From Streptomyces humi (lineage in GTDB: Bacteria; Actinomycetota; Actinomycetes; Streptomycetales; Streptomycetaceae), in the NCBI RefSeq assembly GCF_001005085.2, contig NZ_LBMU02000101.1:30117-94116 (forward strand): 64,000 nt of DNA, written 5' to 3'. The notes under the pieces were generated by a model. It saw nothing but the letters and a program-made list of their open reading frames with translations, made no database searches and was not told where the DNA came from. A program made the translations under genes and the position numbers. Positions 45,984 through 53,137 of the stretch are shown piece by piece. The stretch's first letter is position 1, and every line of letters begins with the position of its first letter.

Positions 45984-46787
45984 TCAGCGTCCCAGGTACT
46001 TGGGCTTCTCCTTGTTCACGAACGCCTGCACCGCGATCCCGTGATCCTCGGAGGCCCCCGCCCGCGTCTGGAGCTCGTCCTCCTTGTCGAGCGTCTCGTC
46101 GAGGGAGTGCGTGAGCCCGTAGGCCACCGCCTCCTTCAGCGCCGCATAGGCGACCGTCGGCCCCTCGGCCAGCTTCCGCGCGACCTTCTCGCCCTCGGCT
46201 CGCAGCTCGGCCGACGGCACGACCTTGTTCGCGATGCCCAGCTCGAACGCGTCCTGCGCGCCGATGCTCCGGGGGAAGAGCAGCAGGTCGGCGGCGCGCC
46301 CCGGCCCCACCACCCGGGGCAGCGTCCACGACACCCCGGAGTCCGCGGTCAGCGCCACCCCCGCGAACGACGTGTTGAAAGCGGCCGTGTCGGCCACCAC
46401 CCGGTAGTCCGCGGCCAGCGCGAACCCCAACCCGGCACCGGCGGCGACCCCGTTGACGGCGGCGACCACCGGCTTCGGCGCCCCCACCAGCGCCCGCACG
46501 ATCGGGTTGTAGTGCTCCCGCACCGTCGTCATCGTCTGCCCCGCACCCGTCTCCCGGTCGGACGCCAGCAGCGTGATGTGCTCCTTGAGGTCCTGGCCCA
46601 CGCAGAACGCCCGGTCCCCGGCCGCGGTCAGCAGGATCGCCCGGACGGCCGGGTCCGCCGCCGCCTCCCGCGCGGCGTCCCGCAGGGCCTCCTTCGTCGC
46701 GATGTTCAGCGCGTTCATCGCCTCGGGGCGGTTGAGCGTGATCGTCGCGAGCCCGTCGGTCACCTCGTAGAGCACGGTGTCGGTCAT
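45984..46787 (-). CDS. enoyl-CoA hydratase/isomerase family protein
   Basis: A 267-residue crotonase-fold enzyme. The oxyanion-hole motifs are CVGQDLKEH and the stretch AAVNGVAAGAGLGFALAADYRV. The substrate is unclear; members hydrate or isomerise acyl-CoAs in fatty acid or aromatic breakdown. GGAGGGGAC precedes the ATG. A palindrome of TetR-operator type lies 36-55 bases upstream (see findings). Confidence 0.88.
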   Translation of the reverse strand: MTDTVLYEVTDGLATITLNRPEAMNALNIATKEALRDAAREAAADPAVRAILLTAAGDRAFCVGQDLKEHITLLASDRETGAGQTMTTVREHYNPIVRALVGAPKPVVAAVNGVAAGAGLGFALAADYRVVADTAAFNTSFAGVALTADSGVSWTLPRVVGPGRAADLLLFPRSIGAQDAFELGIANKVVPSAELRAEGEKVARKLAEGPTVAYAALKEAVAYGLTHSLDETLDKEDELQTRAGASEDHGIAVQAFVNKEKPKYLGR

Positions 46788-47166
46788 GGTGCGTCCCCTC
46801 CGTCGTCTGCGTCGTCGCGGCTGACGTACCGCTCAGTACGTCGATGTCCGAAGGACAGCATGGCGGAGATCGTCGTCCGCGCGCCGGACCCGACGTGTGA
46901 CCTGCGTCAAAGAAAACCGGAGCCGACTCGGTCGGCGTAAGGACGGGCGGCGGCGAAGTATCGCAGTCACATCGCCGAATTGAGTGGTTTTGCTCGCGCG
47001 CGTTGCCCAAGCGATGCCGACTGATGTTGGTCATCGGGTCCTGAGATGCGGGATAATGGCTTGGAAGCAATGTGTTCGATGCCGGTGTCGCGTGTCCCGT
47101 GAGGATCACGCGTGCCCTCCAGGGCCGTCGGTAGACGATGAGCTGTTGTCAGGAAGGGGAACGAGC
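46788..47166. promoter_or_regulatory. divergent promoter region with 7-6-7 palindrome
   Basis: A 379-bp gap between the enoyl-CoA hydratase and DUF3117 genes. GACGTAC-CGCTCA-GTACGTC occupies 46823-46842, and GCCGAC-TCG-GTCGGC 46922-46936. The region from about 46960 to 47060 is AT-richer and likely contains the plus-strand promoter. No gene seen. Confidence 0.45.
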
Positions 47167-47334
47167 ATGGCGGCCATGAAGCCGCGGACGGGTGATGGCC
47201 CGCTCGAGGTGACCAAGGAGGGGCGGGGCATCGTCATGCGCGTTCCGCTCGAAGGCGGCGGTCGGCTCGTCGTCGAGCTGACCCCTGACGAGGCCGCGGC
47301 GCTCGCCGACGCCCTCAAGAACGTCGTCGGCTGA
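47167..47334 (+). CDS. DUF3117 family small protein
   Basis: A 55-residue protein, opening MAAMKPRTGDGPLEVTKEGR and ending in a helix TPDEAAALADALKNVVG. This is the DUF3117 family of actinobacteria, one per genome in my experience (M. tuberculosis Rv1211, next to tagA). AAGGGGAAC precedes the ATG. No function is known. Confidence 0.88.
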   Translation: MAAMKPRTGDGPLEVTKEGRGIVMRVPLEGGGRLVVELTPDEAAALADALKNVVG

Positions 47335-47415
47335 AGCGTCAGCGACCATACCCTTTCGGTCGCCCCGGCATCGTAAGCGGTGCCGGGGCGTCGCCGTACC
47401 CGGGTCCTCCGGGAG

Positions 47416-48048
47416 CTATCGCTTGACCGCGCACAGCAGTCCGTCGCCCACCGGCAGCAGCGACGGCACCAGCTCCTGGGTCTCACGGACCGTGCGCAGC
47501 AGTTCGCGCAGCCGCAGCACCTCGGTGGGCTGCGGGCCGGAGTCGACGGTACGCCCGTTGGCGAAGACGCCCTCGAAGACCACCAGGCCACCGGTGCGCA
47601 GAAGACGCAACGATTCGGCGAGATAGTCGGAGTACTCCTGGCGGTCGCCGTCGCAGAAGACCAGGTCGTAGCCGGCGTCCGCGAGGCGGGGAAGTACATC
47701 GAGGGCGCGGCCGGGGATGAAGCGGGCCCGGTTGCTGGCGAACCCGCAGGCACGGAAGGCCTGCCGGGCGAACTGCTGGTGCTCCGGCTCGGGATCCACG
47801 GTGGTCAGCACGCCGTCCGGCCGCATGCCGTGCAGCAGGTGCATCCCCGACACCCCGCAACCGGTACCGATCTCGGCGACCGCCTTGGCGTCCACGGAGG
47901 CGGCGAGCATGCGCAGCGCGGCGCCCGTGCCGGGCGACACCGAGCGCAGCCCTGCCTCGCGGGCCCGGTCCCGGGCCCAGCGCAGCGCCTCGTCCTCGGC
48001 GACAAAGGCGTCGGCGAACGCCCAGCTCGTCTGCCGGTTGCCGGTAAT
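47416..48048 (-). CDS. SAM-dependent O-methyltransferase (class I, Rv1220c-like), ATT start
   Basis: A 210-residue methyltransferase of the catechol-O-methyltransferase-like family. The SAM loop is VAEIGTGCGVSGMHLL; a catalytic metal site is suggested by CDGDRQEYSDYLAE. Conserved similarity extends upstream of the first GTG (47940), through TGNRQTSWAFADAFVAED, but in this frame there is no ATG, GTG or TTG back to a stop. ATT at 48046-48048 sits 6 bases after a perfect AGGAG in AGGAGAGGG, so I place the start there. It is divergent from sigE, as in mycobacteria. Confidence 0.82.
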   Translation of the reverse strand: MTGNRQTSWAFADAFVAEDEALRWARDRAREAGLRSVSPGTGAALRMLAASVDAKAVAEIGTGCGVSGMHLLHGMRPDGVLTTVDPEPEHQQFARQAFRACGFASNRARFIPGRALDVLPRLADAGYDLVFCDGDRQEYSDYLAESLRLLRTGGLVVFEGVFANGRTVDSGPQPTEVLRLRELLRTVRETQELVPSLLPVGDGLLCAVKR

Positions 48049-48100
48049 GACCCTCTCCTGTCCCCGTGGTTGCCTGGGCGTGACTGTATCCGTTGGCGCC

Positions 48101-48127
48101 GGGAACCTGCTGATGGGACCAGGCGTT
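48101..48127 (+). promoter_or_regulatory. candidate SigE-type ECF promoter for sigE
   Basis: GGGAAC at 48101-48106, 17 bases, then CGTT at 48124-48127. This fits the published mycobacterial SigE consensus GGGAACY-N15/16-NCGTT. Transcription would start near 48135, giving a leader of about 140 bases to the sigE start chosen here. Confidence 0.6.
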
Positions 48128-48277
48128 TAGAGGGATGGAAGACAGGGCGGGGGGACACGAATGGATCACGGCGACGAGACGGTGGTCGATCACCTGCCGA
48201 CCCGGCCGGACGAGCCGGATCAGCACAGATCAAATTCTCGTAAAACCGCTTATCCGGTGCTAACGGGCGAGGTGGCT

Positions 48278-49066
48278 ATGGTAGGGGCTCCACTGGACAC
48301 CACCAGAGCCGACAGGGGAGGTGCGGCCGCGCCTGAGGACCGGGGCGGAGTGCTACGGCGCTTCCTCGGGTCGGCGGGCAGGCCGAAATCCGTGAACGAC
48401 ACCGCTGCTGACCCCAGCCACGCCGACGCTCTCGCCACGGGCGAGGACCGGACCGCGACCTTCTCCACCGACGCGGACGGGCAGGCATGGACTCCGCCCA
48501 CGTGGGAGGAGATCGTCAGCACACACAGCGGCCGCGTCTACCGCCTGGCCTACCGCCTCACCGGTAACCAGCACGACGCCGAGGACCTCACCCAGGAGGT
48601 CTTCGTCCGCGTCTTCCGCTCCCTGTCCACCTATTCGCCGGGCACCTTCGAGGGCTGGCTGCACCGCATCACCACCAACCTGTTCCTCGACATGGTCCGC
48701 CGCAAGCAGCGCATCCGCTTCGACGCCCTCGGCGAGGACGCGGCCGAGCGCCTGCCCAGCCGCGAGCCCACCCCCTCGCAGGCCTTCAACGACGCGCACT
48801 TCGACGCCGACGTCCAGCAGGCGCTGGACACCCTCGCGCCCGAGTTCCGGGCCGCCGTCGTCCTGTGCGACATCGAGGGCCTTTCGTACGAGGAGATCGC
48901 CGCGACCCTCGGCGTCAAGCTCGGCACGGTCCGCTCCCGCATCCACCGTGGCCGCTCCCAGCTGCGCAAGGCCCTGGCGCACCGCTCGCCGCAGGCCCGC
49001 AAGGCCGAGCGCCGCTCCTTCGTGCCCCGTGTTGCCGCACTGGGAGGAGGGGGCGCGACCGCGTGA
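48278..49066 (+). CDS. sigE: ECF RNA polymerase sigma factor, SigE-like
   Basis: A 262-residue extracytoplasmic-function sigma factor. Region 2 is YRLAYRLTGNQHDAEDLTQE with the DMVRRKQRIR promoter-melting element; region 4 is EEIAATLGVKLGTVRSRIHRG. About 75 extra N-terminal residues precede region 2. I chose the ATG with GAGGTGG upstream (MVGAPLDTTRADRGG); an ATG at 48161 with GGGGGGA would give 301 residues. Overlap with the anti-sigma gene as GTGA. Orthologue by position of M. tuberculosis sigE, the envelope-stress factor; note that S. coelicolor uses the name sigE for a different gene. Confidence 0.9.
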   Translation: MVGAPLDTTRADRGGAAAPEDRGGVLRRFLGSAGRPKSVNDTAADPSHADALATGEDRTATFSTDADGQAWTPPTWEEIVSTHSGRVYRLAYRLTGNQHDAEDLTQEVFVRVFRSLSTYSPGTFEGWLHRITTNLFLDMVRRKQRIRFDALGEDAAERLPSREPTPSQAFNDAHFDADVQQALDTLAPEFRAAVVLCDIEGLSYEEIAATLGVKLGTVRSRIHRGRSQLRKALAHRSPQARKAERRSFVPRVAALGGGGATA

Positions 49067-50016
49067 GTGGATCACGACCGAAACCCGCCGGGCGACAGTT
49101 CGCCGAGCAGCACCTGGGAGACCGACTCTCCGCCCTCGTGGACGGAGAACTCGGCCATGAGTCGCGTGAGCGTGTCCTGGCCCACCTGGCGACCTGCGCC
49201 AGGTGCAAGGCCGAGGCGGACGCCCAGCGCGCGCTGAAGAACGTCTTCGCCGAGGCGGCCCCGCCGCCGCCCTCGGAGAGTTTCCTGGCCCGCCTCCAGG
49301 GGCTGCCCGCGGGCGGTGACAGCGACGGCGGCTCGCCGTTCGGCAGCGGTCCCTCGGGGCGCCGTACCGACAGCGGGGTCTTCGGTGTGCGCCGGGACGA
49401 CCGCTTCGAGTTCGGCTACGTCCCCGCCCGGCCGCACGACCCGGCGGCGGCCGCCGGACGGGGCTTCCGCATCCACCCCGTCGGCCGTCCGGACAGCGAC
49501 CGCTCCGCCTCGTTCGGCATGCGGTTCGCGTTCGTGGCCGCCGGCGCGGTCTCGCTGGCCGCCGTCGCCCTCGGCGGGGTCACCGCGGGCCTGCCCGGCT
49601 CCCCGGCCGCCGACGCCCGCTCCACCGGCGGAGGCAACGTGGCCCCGGCCGGTACCGCCGGCGCGGGCACGGCCGGCACCGCCGACTCGCAGCGCCGCCG
49701 CTCGGTCAGCCCCCTGCTGTCGTCCGGCACCCTGCTCGGCGACACGGCCGCCGCACCCACCTCGGTGTCCGCCCCGCTGCTGCCCGGCGTCCCCTCCCCG
49801 GCCGCCGCACAGCAGCCGCTGCGGGAACTGACCGCCCCGGTGATGGCCGGCGCGGCCGCGGTCTCCCCGCTGATACGACCGCTCACCACCAACGCGCCCT
49901 TCTCGCTCACCTCGTGGACCGCCACCCCCGAGGCCACCGGCACCGCCCTGCTCGCCGCACCCGTCCCCGACACCACCTCCGCTCCCTCCCCCTCCGCAAC
50001 CCGCGCGGCCCACTGA
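49063..50016 (+). CDS. anti-sigma factor with zf-HC2 domain (RseA-like)
   Basis: A 317-residue protein. The N-terminal zinc-binding anti-sigma domain has His41-x3-Cys45-x2-Cys48 (HLATCARC). A disordered linker, a membrane helix at about 155-177 and a long Ala/Pro/Thr-rich external tail follow. It should hold the sigma factor at the membrane and release it on envelope stress. Its GTG overlaps the sigE stop, so the two are made in equal amounts. It is longer than mycobacterial RseA, which has no such tail. Confidence 0.88.
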   Translation: MSGSRPKPAGRQFAEQHLGDRLSALVDGELGHESRERVLAHLATCARCKAEADAQRALKNVFAEAAPPPPSESFLARLQGLPAGGDSDGGSPFGSGPSGRRTDSGVFGVRRDDRFEFGYVPARPHDPAAAAGRGFRIHPVGRPDSDRSASFGMRFAFVAAGAVSLAAVALGGVTAGLPGSPAADARSTGGGNVAPAGTAGAGTAGTADSQRRRSVSPLLSSGTLLGDTAAAPTSVSAPLLPGVPSPAAAQQPLRELTAPVMAGAAAVSPLIRPLTTNAPFSLTSWTATPEATGTALLAAPVPDTTSAPSPSATRAAH

Positions 50017-50163
50017 CCACCTGTCGAACGGCCACTGCGCGGCGACCCGCGAACCTGGTTGAATCCTGTGAGCCAGCCATGCCCGTGAGACCCCTCCGGG
50101 CAGGGAGCCCACCTTCCGCGCCCCCGCCCGCGCACGGGGCCGCGGTCAGCCCGCGGAGAGACC

Positions 50164-51531
50164 ATGGACGAGAGGACACCGACGTCACCGGCGACACCCG
50201 GCGACGCGGTGCCCGCCGCGGGGGAGCGGGCCGGGGAAGCGGCACCGGCCGAGCGGGCCGGGGAAGCGGCACCGGCCGCACCGGGCACCGCGGACGCCCT
50301 CGGGCGCGCCCGACCGGCGCCGGCCCCGGGCGACGGCGTCCAGGAACTCTTCGGAACCGGGGAACGGCAGCGTGCTGACCGGAGCCGGCGCACCCTCGTC
50401 GCGGGCGCGCTGGTGCTCGCGGTGGCCTCCGGCACGGCCGGCGGGCTGATCGGGGCCTACCTGGAGCGCACCGGCGGCGTGGAGACCGTGGAGCTGCCCC
50501 GGCCCGGCCCGCCGCCGCACGGCAGGCCGCCGGGCAGCGTCGCCGGGATCGCCGCGCGGGCGCTGCCCAGCGTGGTCACCCTCCAGGCCACCGGCACCGA
50601 CCGGCGGACCACCGGCACCGGGTTCGTCCTCGACACCCGCGGACACATACTCACCGCCGACCACGTCGTGGCCCCCGCCGTCGCCGCGGGCGGCCGGCTG
50701 TCCGTGACGTTCAGCGACGGGGCCGCCGCCCGCGCCACCGTCGTCGGCCGGGACACCGGCTACGACCTCGCGGTCGTCCAGGTACACGGCGTCCGCGGCC
50801 TGACCCCGCTGCCGCTCGGCAACTCCGACACGGTCCGCGTCGGCGACCCGGTCGTCGCCATCGGCGCCCCCTTCGACCGGCCCGGCACGGTCACCGCCGG
50901 GGTCATCAGCGCCAGGGAACGGCCCATCGCCTCGGGCGGCGAGGACGGCGCGAGTGCCGACGGCACCGACGTGTCGTACGTCGACGCGCTCCAGACCGAC
51001 GCGCCGGTCAACCCGGGCGACTCCGGCGGCCCGCTGCTCGACGCGCACGCCCGCGCCGTCGGGGTCAACTCCGCGATCCTGTCCGCCGACGGCGGGGACG
51101 GCGTGGACGGCGTGGACGGCGGACCGGGCGACGGGCACCCCGGTCCGACGGGGCTCGGGTTCGCCATCCCGATCAACCAGGCCGAACGCGTCGCCGCCGA
51201 ACTCGTCGCCACCGGTCGCGCCACCCACCCGGTCATCGGGATCACCCTCGACATGGACTACCCGGGCGACGGCGCCCGGATCGACGCCGAGGCCGCCGAC
51301 GGCGGACCCGCCGTCGCCGAGGGCGGCCCCGGCGCGCGGGCGGGCCTGCGGCCCGGCGACGTCGTCACCGGGGTCGACGGACGCCCCGTGCACTCCGGTG
51401 CGGAACTGATCGTCCGCACCCGTGCCCACCGGCCGGGGGACCGGCTGAGCCTCACCGTCGAACGCGCCGGCACCGCGAAGCGGCTCACGCTCGTCCTGGG
51501 TTCCACCGACGGGACTTCCGACAGGAACTGA
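50164..51531 (+). CDS. htrA: HtrA/DegP-type serine protease with PDZ domain
   Basis: A 455-residue membrane-anchored protease. A disordered cytoplasmic region is followed by a helix (TLVAGALVLAVASGTAGGLI), the trypsin-like domain with His167 (TADHVV), Asp201 (YDLAVVQ) and Ser287 (GDSGGPL), and a C-terminal PDZ domain (GLRPGDVVTGVDG). It degrades misfolded envelope proteins and is part of the SigE regulon in mycobacteria. GGAGAGACC precedes the ATG. Residues 21-38 are a perfect 9-residue duplication. Confidence 0.92.
   Translation: MDERTPTSPATPGDAVPAAGERAGEAAPAERAGEAAPAAPGTADALGRARPAPAPGDGVQELFGTGERQRADRSRRTLVAGALVLAVASGTAGGLIGAYLERTGGVETVELPRPGPPPHGRPPGSVAGIAARALPSVVTLQATGTDRRTTGTGFVLDTRGHILTADHVVAPAVAAGGRLSVTFSDGAAARATVVGRDTGYDLAVVQVHGVRGLTPLPLGNSDTVRVGDPVVAIGAPFDRPGTVTAGVISARERPIASGGEDGASADGTDVSYVDALQTDAPVNPGDSGGPLLDAHARAVGVNSAILSADGGDGVDGVDGGPGDGHPGPTGLGFAIPINQAERVAAELVATGRATHPVIGITLDMDYPGDGARIDAEAADGGPAVAEGGPGARAGLRPGDVVTGVDGRPVHSGAELIVRTRAHRPGDRLSLTVERAGTAKRLTLVLGSTDGTSDRN
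50224..50277 (+). repeat. 27-bp tandem duplication in htrA
   Basis: Two exact copies of a 27-bp unit, each encoding ERAGEAAPA, in the disordered cytoplasmic region. The exact match points to a recent slippage event. Confidence 0.9.
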
Positions 51532-51732
51532 CAGAAACCTCACAGGCAGGACCGCGCCCGTGCCCCGACTAGGCAAACAACCCGGAAAACCGGTCGTACA
51601 CGCGGAGCCGGACACCTCGGGACGGTACCGGTCGGACAGGTACGGCGGGTACCGTGGACCCGGCCCGGACCACGGAACACCCGCAACAGCGACCGGAGGG
51701 CCGAGGACCGAGGACATCGCAAGGAGCTTCAG

Positions 51733-52176
51733 GTGTTCAATGACATAGGACCACTCGAGCTGGTGACGATCATTGTGCTCGCCGTGCTCGTCTTCGGTCC
51801 GGACAAGCTCCCGAAAGTCATCCAGGACGTCATGCGGACCATCCGCAAGATCCGGGAGTTCTCGGAGAGCGCCAAGGAAGACATCCGGCAGGAACTCGGC
51901 CCGGAGTTCAAGGACTTCGAACTCGAGGACCTCAACCCGAAGACCTTCATCCGCAAGCACCTGGACAACGACGAGCTGGGGCTGAAGGAGATCCGCAACG
52001 GCTTCGACCTGAAGAAGGAGATGGCCGAGGTCACCGACGCGGTGCACAGCCGCGAGGCCGACTCGGCCGGTTCCTCCTCGGGCAGCGGTTCCGCGGGCGG
52101 CCGGATCGACATGACGAAGAAGCCGGAGGACCCCGGCAAGGACGACCGTCCGCCGTTCGACGCGGACGCCACCTGA
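51733..52176 (+). CDS. tatB: Sec-independent translocase subunit TatB
   Basis: A 147-residue protein of the TatA/B family. It starts with a short membrane helix, ELVTIIVLAVLVFGP, followed by the conserved FGPDKLPKV, an amphipathic helix, and a charged, Ser/Gly-rich tail. Because it lies downstream of sigE and htrA as in M. tuberculosis, I call it TatB, the substrate-recognising subunit of twin-arginine export. GTG start with AAGGAG 7-8 bases upstream. Confidence 0.88.
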   Translation: MFNDIGPLELVTIIVLAVLVFGPDKLPKVIQDVMRTIRKIREFSESAKEDIRQELGPEFKDFELEDLNPKTFIRKHLDNDELGLKEIRNGFDLKKEMAEVTDAVHSREADSAGSSSGSGSAGGRIDMTKKPEDPGKDDRPPFDADAT

Positions 52177-52399
52177 GCAGCACCGGACCCCGGGACACGA
52201 GCGGCGTACGTGACGCGTTTCATACCGCGCACGCGCCGCTCGAGGCCTGATCGAGCCGCCCGCGCGACCCACCCGCCGGGCGGTTTCGCTGCTGGTCCCA
52301 GCGGTGTCGATATGCTGCCGAGTTGTTGTGCGGACCGGACGAGTGCGCCCGAAGGGGGGCGGGCCGCCCCGGACCGACGAGAGCTAGGAGGCGTCCCAG

Positions 52400-53071
52400 A
52401 TGGAGACGACAAGTCGGGTGGACGGACAGGCACCGGCCACGGAGGGCGGACAGCAGTTCCTCTCCGCCCGCCGTACGGTCGACGGCTACCTTGAGGCGCC
52501 CTTCCCCTGGTACGGCCTCGACGAGGCGTTCACGGGGCCGCGCTGGCTGATGCAGGTGGGTGCGGCCGCCGACGGCGCGGTGGAGCACGGGTCGATCGGG
52601 CACGGGGACGAGCCGTCGGTGCGCAACGAGCACCTGGCCGCGTCCGTCGGTGAGCCGCGCGAGAAGTTCGCGGTCGTGGTGACCGTCGCGGCCAGCCCGT
52701 CCCGGCGCAGCGCCGACGGAACGGGCCTGCTGGAGGCCACGTCCGTGTCGTCGGCCGCATGGCTGGCGGGGGTCGGGCTGCTGTCCTTCACCTGGCCGGG
52801 GCAGATGGACCACAGCCTGCGGGACGACTGGCTGGACCAGCAGACCGAGACGGCGTGGGAGCTGGCCGACGAACTGAGCGGCCCGGAGTGGTCGACGCTC
52901 TCGCTGCCGGTGGACGGGGTGGCCACCCCGTTCCACTACCGGGAGTCGGAGTTCGGCTGGGTCCTCGCCGGGTCGACCTCCGAGGGCGTGCACCTGGGGG
53001 CGTACGGGCGCGGCATGAGCGCGTACGGCCTCGGCTTCGCGATGATCAAGGACATCACGACGTACGCCTGA
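52400..53071 (+). CDS. conserved hypothetical protein
   Basis: A 223-residue soluble protein with no signal or helix long enough for the membrane. Tryptophan-rich stretches (FPWYGLDEA, FTWPGQM and FGWVLAG) suggest a compact mixed alpha/beta fold. An AGGAGGC site precedes the ATG. It ends in ITTYA. I do not recognise the family; the 223-bp gap before it, after tatB, should hold its own promoter. Confidence 0.75.
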   Translation: METTSRVDGQAPATEGGQQFLSARRTVDGYLEAPFPWYGLDEAFTGPRWLMQVGAAADGAVEHGSIGHGDEPSVRNEHLAASVGEPREKFAVVVTVAASPSRRSADGTGLLEATSVSSAAWLAGVGLLSFTWPGQMDHSLRDDWLDQQTETAWELADELSGPEWSTLSLPVDGVATPFHYRESEFGWVLAGSTSEGVHLGAYGRGMSAYGLGFAMIKDITTYA

Positions 53072-53137
53072 GGCCACCGGTCACCGCCCCGCGCTCCGAG
53101 GAGGTGGGGCGGCTGCGGAGTCCGCTTCCGCGGTCCC

